DNA of 64,000 bases from Phlebopus portentosus (GCA_037892935.1 JAYXKI010000017.1:372001-436000), one strand, 5' to 3'; positions 1 through 12,200 are shown, numbered from the stretch's first letter. The notes: a model not told the origin generated them from the letters alone. Numbers and translations: made by a program.

Positions 1-954
1 GACTTCACAAACCTGTACAACACAGCGGCCATAATAGCAGCTCACGTCGGTAACGCCCTCGAGGGAGGAACAATCAACACCCATTTGCTGGTGACGCTTC
101 ACATACTCGTAATCATAGGACAAGAATGGTGAAGGCGGTGCAACCATACAACCGCCGCAACTCTCCAAATCATTTTGAGTGTCGACGCATTCCGTTGTGA
201 TTCGACCACGCGGAGCATACGCACCACATAGAGTCTCGTGAGGGGCACAGCCGGCTTCCTGAGCTTGTTGTGCCTGAGCATTGTAGAAAGAACCAGTGGG
301 AGTGGCTGAGTAGGACTTGAATGCAGCGCTCGGAGATGGAGATGCAGACGGGCGAGCGGAAACCGAAGGACGTGCCCGGATTTCCGGGTCTCGATACGGT
401 CTGTATGCTTCTTCAGGGGCAGCTCCGGGAGAAGGACATCCATTTGCGAACAGCCCGCATCGACCATCACAGACAATATTCGGTGAGGGACATGTGCACT
501 CGTTCTTCGTTCCTCCCCATATTCTGTAGGACTGGTGTTTGAAGCCGTTTGTGCATTCGTAACCACATGGATCATCGCGGGAACATCTCGGGCTCGAGTT
601 GGGTGGGTAGATGCAGTGCTGAGCTCCAGGATGTTCGACGATATACTCTTCTGCGGCAAGCTCTAGCTCATCTGCGCCCATATCGCCGATGGTTAGATTC
701 GAGAACTCGATAAAAGTTTTGACCTCCGAGGTACAGAGACAAGCCTGCACCGGAATGTCTTCCCCGTCTCCGTTGATTGTACCAGGTATATAGCCGAGAA
801 ATTCAGACAGAGTAGAATCAATATAAGCACAGGTATCCAGGATCGATGAGGGAACACGATGCGAAATTTGATGCTGTATAGAATCACGACCGTCAACTCC
901 AGATAAGATAAGGAACGAAAGGGTACAAAGGAGTGTCGAGAGCGTTATGCGCAT
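1..954 (-). CDS. Secreted CPL1/PriA-like cysteine-rich protein (3' end outside window)
   Basis: A single open frame of 318 codons starts at the ATG read from 954 and is still open at base 1. The first ~22 residues (MRITLSTLLCTLSFLILSG) form a signal peptide. A mid region has closely spaced cysteines (CSRDDPCGYEC, CTCPSPNIVCDGRC), followed by a Ser/Pro-rich linker. The visible C-terminal part carries CAPHETLCGAYAPRG, ECVDTQNDLESCGGC and GVDCSSLEGVTDVSC, the pattern of the CPL1-like domain of basidiomycete PriA and Cryptococcus CPL1 proteins. Family knowledge: these are secreted or wall-associated; the biochemical role is unsettled. It is divergent from the deacetylase at 1522. The reading frame, not overlapping ORFs in other frames, explains this strand. 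Only the last few residues are missing. Confidence 0.82.
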   Translation of the reverse strand, partial: MRITLSTLLCTLSFLILSGVDGRDSIQHQISHRVPSSILDTCAYIDSTLSEFLGYIPGTINGDGEDIPVQACLCTSEVKTFIEFSNLTIGDMGADELELAAEEYIVEHPGAQHCIYPPNSSPRCSRDDPCGYECTNGFKHQSYRIWGGTKNECTCPSPNIVCDGRCGLFANGCPSPGAAPEEAYRPYRDPEIRARPSVSARPSASPSPSAAFKSYSATPTGSFYNAQAQQAQEAGCAPHETLCGAYAPRGRITTECVDTQNDLESCGGCMVAPPSPFLSYDYEYVKRHQQMGVDCSSLEGVTDVSCYYGRCVVQVCEV

Positions 955-1521
955 TGTTTCTATGTAGTTGGTCGGTAACGAACGTGAGGCTAATTTTTGT
1001 TAGAGAAAGTGCCAAGCGGAATGCGAAGAGAGAAAGAGAGAGTAGAACCTTGAGAGACGGGAGGAAAGGAGGAAAGAAACGACGGGCTGACTGTGGCAGT
1101 CAGCATATCTTTAAAATCCTCGTGAAGCGTCAGCCCATGGTGGAAGGAAAGACAAATCGCCTGAACACCACTTCCAGTTCTGACCGAGCCATTTAGAATA
1201 TTTATGCATAGCTAATGGTGGCTGACTTCAGTCCGGCAAATAGTTACCCAATCCATTTTTGTTCGCGACTTGATATGGTTGCTCATCGTGGAAGGAGGGA
1301 GAGTTGTGTGTAGATAAAGACAAATAACCAGACTATTATCTAATCAGTCCCACAAGGTCGAACTTTATTTTAATGACAAGCTACCAATTACTTCCTTCCC
1401 ATTCGTATCTACTTATCAGTATTAATGGTTTCCTCTCACTCCTTCATTTACCGCCATCTTCACATCTCCAACGACTTGCGCCCCTATAATCTGGTGAAGT
1501 AAGGCCGAGGAAAGTGAAAGC
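955..1521. promoter_or_regulatory. Divergent intergenic region (CPL1-like / deacetylase)
   Basis: About 570 bp lie between two divergently transcribed genes and must hold both promoters. AT-rich stretches at about 1195-1210 and 1340-1375 are candidate core promoter parts, but no element can be named with confidence. No coding frame with codon-like composition was seen. Confidence 0.5.
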
Positions 1522-3283
1522 ATGCCTGGTTCAGATTCAAAACGCGAAATACTGATTGGGTTTGGTGTCGATGTCGACGCTGTTGCGGGATGGTACGTTT
1601 ATCAGTCAAGACTTCTGCGCTTGTTCATAAGCCAAGCATAGTATATAGTATAGTCTCTATCCCTTATTACTTTGCGCTTCCTGGAAAGCATTTGTAAATG
1701 ATTCTCATCTTTCTAACCTGTCGAACATGTAGGTTGGGCTCGTATGGTGGCCATGACTCTCCAGGCGATATTTCGCGGGTCCGTTCCCCGTCCATGCATT
1801 TCCTTGAAGATATAAATTGAGTTATCACCGAATTCAGGGAATGTATGCAGGAGAGGTCGGCTCTCTTCGTTTGCTCAAGCTCTTCGAACGTTTTGGAATC
1901 AAGAGTACCTGGTTCATCCCTGGTGAGCCACCAGTTCGCTAAAAGTTACCGGAAAGAATCAGATGGAAATCCAATAGGTCATAGTTTGGAAACTTTCCCA
2001 GAACAAATGGCTGCCGTCAGAGACGCTGGACATGAAATGTAGGTCACCAATCGTTTTATTGTGTAGTATGACCGAATATCCTACGCTATACTAGCGGGCT
2101 TCATGGCTATTCTCATGAAGTAAGTCGTCACGCCTCCCATCACTCTACTTCAACGGCGCTGATAGCATAGCTGCTTTCTAGAATCCAAAATCATTGACGA
2201 TTGAACAACAATGCGACATTCTTGACAAGACATATGCTATGCTTACCGAGTTCTGCGGAGGCATTCCCCCCAAAGGCAGCGTCGCTCCTTGGTGGGAAAC
2301 CAGTCACGAGGGTACAGACCTGCTTCTAGACAAGGGTATCGAATACGGTGCGCAGAAAATTCCTTTCCGTCCATCGGATACTGATTTTCCCGGATTCAAT
2401 TCAGACCATTCTAACATGGCGCACGAGTAAGCACTTATGGTTCTCCTACCGTTACAAGTGGATTTGAATCTGAGTTTCGAGCATAGCTCTCAGGCATATT
2501 ATTTGCGCGATGCTGACCACTGGACTCCAATTAATTATGATGCCAAAGCCGAGACATGGATGAAGCCTCTGCAGCGCGGAAATGAGACGGGATTGGTAGA
2601 AATTCCCGCGAACTGGTGTGTAACTATCTGCTTATCTCCTGGTGTTACTGAGAAATTGTATTTCAGGTACTTGGATGACCTTCCGCCTATGATGTGCGTT
2701 TAAGGAGAGTATTCGCATTGTTCTCCAGATAATTGACTGCTACTTAGGTTCATTAAAGCCGCTCCGAATTCTCATGGATGGGTGGGCTTTCTTGCCTCTG
2801 TGTCCCTATCGCATAATAAACTACGCTAATCCTACCAGGTAAACACACGCGACGTCGAGGATCTCTGGAAAGACACATTTAGTTATTTGTATCGGCGAGT
2901 CCAACCATATAACTACTCGTTTATTTTAATCTAACCTAATGGTCCTTTCAGAGAAGAGAAAGATTTCATCTTCCCGATTACTATCCATCCTGATGTCAGC
3001 GGGTGCGCAAACAATCCTCTCTGGTCTTAAATCCCTAGAATTTACTGTAACACCTCTAAAGTCGACCGCATGTCCTTATGATGCTCGTACGTCCCAGCCT
3101 CACACAATTTAATATAAACTCTAAGTAGTATATCTCGTATAGGAACGTTTCATAACATGGATCAACACTCACGAACATGTCAAATGGGTGCCGATGATTG
3201 AGATGGCACGCTCATTTCGCACGAAGAAGGCACCTGCGGCGGGTGCACGCATGCCTACGGGATTTAAAGCTGACATTTCCTGA
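1522..3283 (+). CDS. PgdA-type polysaccharide deacetylase (NodB fold), copy 1
   Basis: Fourteen exons splice to 312 aa: 1522-1592, 1733-1778, 1838-1922, 1978-2038, 2095-2119, 2182-2347, 2405-2426, 2487-2615, 2667-2693, 2748-2781, 2839-2894, 2952-3002, 3062-3086, 3143-3283. All phases agree. No signal peptide is seen, so it is probably intracellular. NodB-type metal/catalytic motifs are present: [10 protein letters not shown] near the N-terminus and HGYSHE, plus APWWE, EIPANWYLDD and TIHPDVSG. The layout matches the Helicobacter PgdA (HP0310)-like branch rather than secreted fungal chitin deacetylases. It should remove acyl groups from an amino sugar or a related amide; the substrate is unknown. 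The intron at 2895-2951 has a GC donor (GCGAGT), supported by alignment to copy 2, which has GT there. A truncated inverted paralogue lies at 25734-27099. Confidence 0.85.
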
Positions 3284-3580
3284 ACCTGAAAGTGCAGTTT
3301 AATCTGCCTGGACAGTACCAAGTACAGTTGAAATCTCAATGTGCAATGAATATAAATAACATACGACTTTAACAAATTGAACGCCTGACGTTGATATACA
3401 CAGTCATTTATGTATCTCCTATATCAGGAAAAAAGGGTTCTGAATGGCCGAATTAAATATCACATCACAAAAATTACTTGTACGAGCTAATAACCGCATA
3501 GGGCGTTTATATCGGCATAAAATCAATATAAGCCTTCTAACTTGACATAATACTTGGCAAATTTGATATAATCCGATATA
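3284..3580. other. AT-rich 3' flank of deacetylase
   Basis: Noncoding, AT-rich sequence between the deacetylase stop and the inverted-repeat element. It presumably holds the polyadenylation region. No ORF with protein-like composition. Confidence 0.5.
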
Positions 3581-3790
3581 CAGGTGGGTACATTAAGTCT
3601 TCGGTCCCCTATTTATGGAAGGTGATTTGCATGCCTTCTTGGGAAACAAACGACTGCGAAACGAGGTGATCCCTCATCTTTGCCGATATGAGCAAGTTGG
3701 CCAGTGCTATCTGATGCTTATGGTACCATATAAAGCATGCAAATCCTCCTTCCTAAAGCAGAGGGGCCGAAGACTTAATATACCCACCTG
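3581..3790. mobile_element. MITE-like element 1, 210 bp, TA target duplication
   Basis: The ends CAGGTGGGTA (3581-3590) and TACCCACCTG (3781-3790) are perfect inverted copies, flanked on both sides by TA (3579-3580 and 3791-3792). The inverted repeats extend inward to about 55 bp with small differences, sharing ATTAAGTCTTCGG and ATTTGCATGC. No transposase frame fits inside. The size, long terminal inverted repeats and TA duplication are typical of Tc1/mariner-type non-autonomous elements; the superfamily is inferred from the TA only. Confidence 0.82.
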
Positions 3791-4614
3791 TAATACCTTG
3801 CAGATTTTTGTGATGTGATAGACTGTGTCAGCTGAAGTTACCAACCACATGCAAAGGCCAGCAGAAGGGTGTTATGTCCAGCAGACAATAATTATGCTAC
3901 TATTAAACCAGACTGCCATTATGATAGACTCCAAGCTGTTCTCAATCCAGAAATCGTCACTGAGCGCACTTTTGTACACAGCCACCACTGACTAAACTCG
4001 GACCTTGGGTTTTAGTGCATTCATTTTCCGCGTGATGCCAACATTATGTAAACTGAAGACTTAGAAGAGATCGGCCGTGATCTGCGGATTGATCGGTAAA
4101 ATCACGTGACCTTCGCTCACCCGTCATGCCTCTATTACTGTAATTTAATTCTCACAGAAAAAAATAATCAGAAACCAAGCAGGGTAAATTAGAGCACGTA
4201 TGCATCATACAGATGTGTTTATCAGCCAAAAATATATTCAATTGTTGCAGAGAAACAAAGGAAAAAGTTAGGAAAATTCCGGACATTTACAATGAACAAA
4301 TTTGATCAGCATTCAAAAATTCTGTCCTCGTTACACAGACCAGATAAGTTCACAAAAATGGAGTTCCTCTTATTTTCTTGCTTCTGCAGGAGACTTTAGC
4401 ACGCTCAATTCAATGTACCTGACTTCATGTGTACAATTAATGTGTTGGATTGACTGGGATGATGCAGTGTGTAAGACGGATCCATACAGAACATTGTCAA
4501 GTACTTTCAGATCGGATAACCAGAAGAACTAGTAACAGAGACTAGGATTTATGACCAGCAGGGTTTTCGGCGAAGCCGAAAACTCAAGTTGCTGATTCTA
4601 TAAAATTATAATGC
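3791..4614. other. Intergenic region upstream of the kinase array, with small hairpin
   Basis: No supported gene. A perfect stem-loop lies at 4562-4582 (arms GTTTTCGGC/GCCGAAAAC, loop GAA). The short ORF at 4302-4532 has no recognisable motif and is considered chance. Confidence 0.5.
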
Positions 4615-4685
4615 TTTACGTACGTAAATGGATCACGTGATCCAACAACTCACGCTGTGACGGGTGTTGGTAACACGCGTCTTTC
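4615..4685 (+). promoter_or_regulatory. Conserved kinase promoter block, unit A
   Basis: Two perfect 14-bp palindromes stand side by side: TTTACGTACGTAAA (4615-4628) and GGATCACGTGATCC (4630-4643). They are followed by a TGTGACGG and TTGGTAACACGCG stretch shared with the other units. The block begins about 115 bp before the ATG. The core resembles bZIP (TTACGTAA) and bHLH E-box (CACGTG) sites; binding is inferred. Confidence 0.6.
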
Positions 4686-4730
4686 TTTCATTTCAAGTTC
4701 AACCACCACCAGCCTCTCAGACCTACAACT

Positions 4731-7700
4731 ATGTCCCAAGACGATGCAGATGCAGACTACGTCGTTGTCGACGATGATGAGGTTGACGTTGATTACCCGT
4801 ATCCATGGGACAATGAGCCTGATGAACCCGACTGTTTGCAGCCCAAGACTCCACTTCATCGTCCGAACCACAATGATCCTATGGAACCACGTAATAGACG
4901 CGACCGCGACCGTTTTCGAAGTCGAGTAGGTGATGACGGATCTTTGACTCTGCCTGGGCAGATCAAAGGCCTTACGCTACCCGGGCAGATCGAAGGCAGC
5001 AGTCAGGAAACGCAGGACGATTATCCCGTGAGGATATCTCAGCAAGAGCTTCCACCAGATTCACTCAATTCAGACGATCTCTCGGGATACCCCCGATTAT
5101 CCCTATCCGATCTACTCAACGGTACCGAAGCAATGACCCCACGCCACAATAGACGCGCTCCCATCGCGAAGGAAACCCCTCTGACTTTGCGAATGTCCGC
5201 AAACACTCGTGCCATGGAACCAAACAAGGCAGAAGACAAGCATCGCCGAAATGCGGATGAAGCAATGAGAGTGCTTATTGGACCGATGCCTGTCGAGAAG
5301 TTCCTCGACGAGTTTCTCCCGGCAGTGGATGAAAGCGACATGCCGGACCCTACGAGTGCGTTTGACGCTGTGCCCAGAGGTGCAAGTGATGAAAAGGAAA
5401 TTTACTATCCATTCGTGCGTTTTTTCAGACTGAGGCTCTCGTTCATAAGTAATACGTGTTTTCGTTTCGGTCAAGATTGCAGCCATCAATGAGAACGGGC
5501 GCTGTCCAGGCCTGACGTTCGTCGATACGTCAGTCACTTCAGAGCAGAATACGCGAGGAGTTTTCAAGCCCGATGTCTCCACGTACAATGAAGGCGATGT
5601 GTCCCTACTTAAACGTCTTCGTAGCAAGAAAGGCAGCAAGATCTATACATGCGCCAACTTAGGTATTGCGGAAAGCTTTTGCGAGATTAAACCGGACAAC
5701 ATTGATCCATTAATGGACGATTCCGAGAAGGAGGGCAAACATTTCTTCGACTGGAAAAATTATCGCTCTGACAAAGACGGAATCGCAGCAAAGAAAAAGA
5801 GAGCGTTTGGACAGAATGTATCGTACGCTGCAGAGAGTTGCGCGCGTCAACACCGCGTTTTCTACCATTCCTTACTCATCATCGGCACGAGAGCGCGTTT
5901 CTTCCGATGGGATCGCGCGGGAGTCATAGTGACCAGAGCATTCGACTACCAAGAGCATCCAAGGCTGTTGTGTCGATATTTGTGGCGATTTAGCGGCGCC
6001 AATATGGTTGAGCGTGGCTTCGATCCCACCGTTACTGTGGCTTCAAAGGAGGAAACTGACGTTTTCGAAAAAGTCGTCTCCGCTGAGGTGGCGTTTCAAC
6101 TGGGCATCGATGCTAACGATAAAGAGAAGATGGAGGAGGCTCTAAAGACGCACTTTGACAGGAATAAAGTGACCAAGGCGATGGTCTATAACTATTCTGG
6201 ATCAAAGGCTGAAGAGTATCTTCTTTCCGTACCTGTTCACTGCCCATCATCCGCCGCAGGTCGTTCCTGCCGTGGCTATTGGTCGACTAAAGTGGTGAGG
6301 AAGCTCGATGGGAGCATAGAAAGGGGCGAGATAAGGTTTCTGAAGGACGTTTGGCGCATTGCTTTGCCCCGTCTGGCAACGGAAGGGGAAATTCTAACCG
6401 AGATGACAGGGAACGTGCCCAACATACCCGAGCCTGATTGCTTTGGAGATATAAAGGTACGCATAGTTTCCCGTAAATGAATATTCGTGTTGGAGACTCA
6501 TACTCAACCTTTCCGCTGGATTAGGACGATAGTTGCAACAAACCGGAGGTCATAGCTGACGGAGGCGATCCAGTCATTGGAGCTTCTGGAAAGGTGCAGA
6601 CGACAAGGACACAAGAGTTTATATATAAGAATGGGTCAGCAAGTCATGTCGCGTGCTTCCTAAGCAATCAGTGGATGATCTTTATCGTCGTGTTGTCAAG
6701 CACGTACATTACCGAATGACTTCGAAGACAGTCGGATATCCACTCAGTGACTTCATTGATGCTCCTGAACTATTCCTTGCATTGGAGGATGTTCTCGAAG
6801 GCGAGTGTTATCAAACCTCTCCGTACCCGTCGTCTGACGGTGCTTGTAGCCCTTATCATCGCGTATGAAAAGTGCAAAAGACTGCATCGTGACGTCAGCC
6901 TAGACAACATCATCCTATGCAGATGCAGGGTAACGAAGAGAAGATTAGGTATTCTCATAGACTGGGAATTCTCAGTCCTTATTGACAGGAAAGGGAAAGC
7001 AGGAGACTACTTTCGATCTGTGCGTTATGTTTGCTCCTGTTCAGAGTTAGCCATCATACCTAATCCCATTTCCAGGGCACTTGGGCGTTCATGTCGACAA
7101 ATGTGCTCCGGAGGAGCCCAGATTTCCGTCACACGCATCAGGATGACCTGGAATCGTTGTTCTACATTTCGCTGTACAGCGCCGTTTATTGGCTCCGGCA
7201 TAATGAGAAGCAGATGCTAGGAAGCTGGATGTTTGAATTTTTCGATCAGTATTCTGTTCGAGATAACGGAATCATGGTTGGCGGATTTGTGAAGCAAAGC
7301 TATAAGTTAGATCCAACGGAGTTCAGCAACGAATTCATTTTCGAGAACGATCATATTAACACCTGGTTTGGGAACGCGTATCGAGACCTCTCAACTTTCT
7401 CAAGAATGATCAAGCCAGAGGATTCGACTTGGACCAGTAATAACGTCCGGAAACATATGCGTGCCGTCTGCAAGGGTCTCTCCGAGCTGAAAACCGGGAC
7501 TCGATAGGGTCGAACATAGTGTTGAGGACCAATTCATCCCGGAACAACGTAACTATTGAGCTACACATGTTTCAGTTTCTCGTATCTCGGGGTCGCGAAT
7601 AAGTGTACTTCACGAGCCTGAGTATGAGCGTGGCAGCAAACGGTCACTAGCGGAGCGGAGATCGGCGGACCCTCTGAAGAACCTCAGCCAGAGAACAAGC

Positions 7701-7960
7701 GCTTCCGAGTGAGTATACTGAGCATCCACTCCAACCGTTCGCCGTTGAAACTTAATTCTGACGGCGGCACCGGTGACGACATCGGTGAACAGCAAGACCA
7801 GAATCAGGAGAGTCAGGATCAAGAGAGTCCGGATGAATTGTTGTTGCAACCTCTGACGCGGAAAGGTCAGCATGATCCGAGACGTACCGTGAACGAAGAC
7901 CTCTCGAGCAAGCCTGATCTGCCTAATGATGACGATGGCGACGATGATCTGTACGTCTAA
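4731..7960 (+). pseudogene. FunK1 kinase A, frameshifted copy
   Basis: Exons align one to one with intact B and C: 4731-5414, 5476-6456, 6525-6800, 6850-7019, 7076-7960. Exon 3 is 276 nt instead of 277 because one A is missing at about 6627 (before the EWVSKSC segment), which shifts the frame. The next donor is GC (GCGAGT at 6801). A second indel near 7490 leads to a stop at 7505-7507, and a nonsense TGA (7557-7559) replaces the Trp of the YYWAT segment. The acidic C-terminal tail ending DLYV survives out of frame. The catalytic segments (FLKDVWR, LHRDVSLDN, LIDWEFS) remain readable, so decay looks recent. Sequencing error is a less likely explanation because several independent lesions exist. 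Confidence 0.85.
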
Positions 7961-9146
7961 TCGGATATGTCGTAGGCCTATCTGGGCACGAGACAGTCTT
8001 AGGCAGTAGTCGTCCTGACAGATTCTCTTCGCATGATGTATGTCTAAGGCTTAATCGCGGGCCGGTTCTGTATAGCCGTATTTATGCTATATGGCTTTGT
8101 TCTATGCTTTGGTTGTTGTATATTCGGATGTTATTGTTTAGCTAACAAGTGTGGACTATGAACGTTTGCATCCCGTTTTTATCGCATTACGTTCCAGCAC
8201 AATAAATGTTACATATGTACATAGAATATGCCTAGACCATTCAACTTGTCGTTTTGATCGTGAGCATACCCATCACCTGTCGCAGTTGCTTGGCCATTAT
8301 CAGAATTTCGAAGCTAAATCTCATCCACGATATACTAAGTACTATAAAAGCCGGTTTATCAGGATGGAGAGCGCATCAACTACACCTCATATTACAAGGT
8401 GGAATTAGTTACTTGCCTGAGTAAACTTGCAATCGCCATCAACCTTCCTGTATCAATGAAGATTCCAGCGATGCAGGAAAGAAGTTCGTTGATTGAGTCT
8501 GCCGCGTCAGAGTTCGCATTCAAAGACATCACTAGTACTACTCGGGTACGGCTTGCGGACGCATACAACAAATTTCTGCACTAGCACGAGAACTGAAGCG
8601 ATGGATCATCATGAGTCGAAGCGATCGATCACAAAGAAGGCACAATAAGAACTTTGCCTGGTTCGAATTGACGACAACGCAACATAGTAAGCACGCTCGA
8701 CATGTTTCGTTTGACCTTGAATGATAACTTATCGACTGATGGAGGCGTGAGCAGCTGAGCGACTGCTCTACCAATTTTGAATATTTTTGGGCGGTACATA
8801 CGTTGTGAGTACCTGTGATAGGAGTCGATGTACATATGTATGTATGTATTCTTCATAATTTCAACATTGTACACGGGAGCCTTCCATAACCTTTGCGCGT
8901 TTGTCCGACGCTCCTCACCCTCGCACAGCTAGTAGTTCATTAGGACGATTGCTATTTGAAGCCCGCAGGCATTGTAGCTCCAGGCACAGGTGCCTGCTTC
9001 GCTCGAAATGCCCTTGCCATTTCGAAGAAGGGCACCCAGCGTACGTGCTCCATTGACCCAGGATTCCTGCATGCAATGATGTCAAGCCTCCCATCATGAG
9101 ACGTCCGACTTCCTTGCTGATGTACGCAGCAGTATAAGTTAGAAGC
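7961..9146. repeat. Kinase array spacer A with paired hairpins
   Basis: Noncoding spacer most similar to spacer D (24331-25688). It holds two adjacent inverted repeats: CAGGCAC/GTGCCTG with a 2-nt loop (8981-8996) and TCGAAATG/CATTTCGA with a 7-nt loop (9003-9025). The second hairpin is kept in all four spacers. No gene supported. Confidence 0.65.
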
Positions 9147-9210
9147 CTTACGTAAGTATATGAATCACATGACCCGACAACACACGGTGTGACAGTGTTG
9201 GTAACAAGTT
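9147..9210 (+). promoter_or_regulatory. Conserved kinase promoter block, unit B
   Basis: Contains CTTACGTAAG (9147-9156), ATCACATGACCCG and the near-palindrome CACACGGTGTG (9181-9191), then GTGTTGGTAACA. It lies about 95 bp before the ATG at 9242 and matches the same-position blocks of the other units. Confidence 0.6.
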
Positions 9211-9241
9211 CAACCACCATCAGCCTTTTAAACCTACCACT

Positions 9242-12200
9242 ATGTCCCAAGACGGTGCAGATGCAGACTACGTCGTAGTCGATGATGACGAAGTCGACGT
9301 TGACTACCCGTATCCATGGGACAATGAGCCTGATGAACCCGACTGTTTGCAGCCCAAGACTCCACTTCATCGTCCGAACCACAATGATCCTATGGAACCA
9401 CGTAATAGACGCGACCGCGAACGTTTTCGAAGTCGAGTAGGTGATGACGGATCTTGGACACTACCTGGGCAGATTAAAGGTCTTATGCTACCCGGGCAGA
9501 TCGAAGGCAGCAGTCAGGAAACGCAGGACGATTATCCTTTGAGGGAATCTCAGGAAGAGCTTTCACCAGATCCGCTTCATTCAGACGATCTCTCGGGATA
9601 CCCCCGATTATCCCTATCCGATCTACTCAACGGTACTGAAGCAACGACTCCGCGCCGCAATAATATACGCGCTCCCATCGCGAAGGAAACCCCTCTGGCC
9701 TTCAGAATGACCAAGAACAAGCGTGCCATCCAATCGCGAAAGGCAGCGCATAAGCATTTACGAAACGCAGATGACGGAATAAAAGTGCTTATTGGACCAA
9801 TGCCCGTCGAGGAATTCCTAAACGAATTTCTTCCGGCAGTAGATGAAAGCGAGATGCCAGATCCTACAGGTGCATTCGACACTGTGCCTGCAAAAGCGAA
9901 TCATGAAACACATATTTATCCTCCCCTGGTACGTTTCTCCTTCCGAATTGCAGCTTCATAAGTAACATTTTCTTCATCTAATCAAGATTGCAGCCATCAA
10001 TGAGTACGGCCGCTGTCCGGGACTAACATTCGTCGACACGTCAGTTACTTCGGAGCAGCATGGGCGAGGGGTTTCCAAGCCCGATATCACCGCGTACAAT
10101 GAAGGCGATGTGTCCCTGCTTAAGCGCGTCCGCAGCAAGCGTACCAACGTCATCCATACATGCGCCAACTTGGGCATTGCAGAGACTTTTATGGAGGTGA
10201 AACCGCACGGGCAGGATCCGTTGGAGGACGATCATGGGGAAAACAGGAATTTCTTCGCCTGGGAAAATTACAAAACAGACAGTACTGATTGGGAGAAGAG
10301 AAAGAAAGCGTTTGGCCAGCAAGTTTCGTACGCTTCGGAAGGATGCGCGCGTCAGCATCGCGTCTTCTACCATTCCGTACTTATCGTCGGCACGGAAGCT
10401 CGTTTCTTCCGATGGGATCGCGCAGGAACCATAGTGACCAGAGCATTCGACTACCGGCGAAATCCGAGGTTGTTTTGTCAATATTTGTGGCGATTCAGCG
10501 GCGCCAATATGATTGAGCGTGGCTTTGACCCTACCGTTACGGTCGCTTCGGAGCATGAAACTAAACTGTTCGAAGAAGCTGTCACCGACGAGGTCGCGTT
10601 CCAGAAAGGGATTGATAAGAAAGATAAGGCGAAGCTGGGTGACGCCCTGAAGGTGCACTATGAAAAGAATAAAGTAACGAAAACCTCGATTTACAACAGT
10701 TCGCAATCAAAGACGGAAGAGTATCTTGTATCTGTGCCGGTCCACTCCCCGTTTACTTCTGCGGGTCGTTGCTGCCGCGGCTATTGGTCGACGAAACTGG
10801 TGGGAAAATCGGATGGGAGCACAGAAGGAGGCCCAGTAGGGTTTTTGAAGGACGTCTGGCGTATTGCTTTGCCCAGACTGACACCAGAGGGGAATGTTCT
10901 AACTCATATGACGGGAACTGTGCCCAACATACCTGAGCCGGATTGCTTTGGAGATGTAATGGTACGTGTAACTTCTCCGTAAAATCTTAGTATTGTCGAC
11001 TAGTACTCAATCATATCTACTGGTTTAGGACGATAGTCGCAACGAATCGGAGGTTTTAGCCGACGGAGGCGAACCAGTTATGGGAGCTTCTGGAAAGGCA
11101 CAGACGACGAAGACGCAGGACTTTATATATAAAGAATGGGTTAGCGATTCCTGTAAAGTGCTCCCTGAGCACTCGACGGACGACCTTTACCGCCGTGTCG
11201 TCAGACATGTGCATTATAGATTAGCTCTCAAGACGGTCGGATATCCGCTCAGTGATTTTACGGACGCTTTGGAATTATTCCTGGCATTGCAGGACGTTCT
11301 TGAAGGTGTGCCTTGTCATATTCCTCTGTGTATATCGTCTGACAATTTTCATAGCCCTTATTGTCGCATTCGAAAAGTGCAAAAGACTGCACCGTGACGT
11401 AAGCCTGGATAATATTATTCTATGCAGATCGAGGGTGGCCAATAGAAGAGTCGGTGTTCTCATAGACTGGGAATTCTCCGTCCTCGTAGACAGAGAAGGG
11501 AAGGCAGGGGACTATTATCGATCGGTGAGTTGATTAATGAAGTCAGAACTGTCCGCCATCCCCTAATCCCGCATTCAGGGCACTTGGGCGTACATGTCGA
11601 CAAATGCACTTCTTAGGCCCCCAGGCTTCCGTCATTCGCATCAAGACGACCTGGAATCACTGTTATACGTCTCGCTCCATTGTGCTGTTTTGTGGCTACC
11701 ACATAATGTGAAAAGGAGGCTTGGGACCTGGGTGTTTCACTTCTTCGATTATTCTTTGGACAATGAAACGATTGCTGGCGGCGGCCAGAAGCGAACTTAT
11801 AAATACAACCCCTCGAAATTCTCCACAGAATTTGTGTTTACGAACGGTCATATCACGGCTTGGTTCTCGAACGCGTACGCTGACCTTGCAACTTACGCGG
11901 AGGAACATGTCAAAGGCCGTACAGCCGAAACTACTTGGACAGGTAAAACTGTCCGGCATCATATGCGTGCCGTCTGCGCCGGTATTAGCAAGGGAAAACA
12001 GCAGGGACTCGAGAGAGTCGTACATAATGTGGAAGACAAATTCGAAGGGGAAGAGGTATATTATTGGGCCACATACATATCAGCCTCCAACATCGCCACA
12101 GATTCGCGAATCAGCGAAATTTCCCAACACCAGTCGGGACGTGGTAGCAAACGATCAATGACGGAATTTGAGGAAGGCTTTGACGAACCTCAGCCAGAGA

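Noticed and set aside
99..659. 186-residue minus-strand open frame
   Set aside because: It overlaps the CPL1-like gene in another frame; the frame from 954 has a signal peptide, the CPL1 cysteine pattern and continuous coding, so this one is a shadow.
8725..8765. tRNA-like string on the minus strand (TTGGTAGAGCAGTCGCTC)
   Set aside because: Resembles a tRNA D-arm/A box, but no acceptor stem, anticodon arm or matching B box could be placed. The same site in spacer D is altered, and the TAGCTCAGTAG strings near 13345 and 17878 also lack a full fold.
10041..10706. 221-residue antisense frame inside kinase B
   Set aside because: It is a reverse-strand shadow of kinase exon 2; similar antisense frames occur in the other copies because the exon sequence is conserved.
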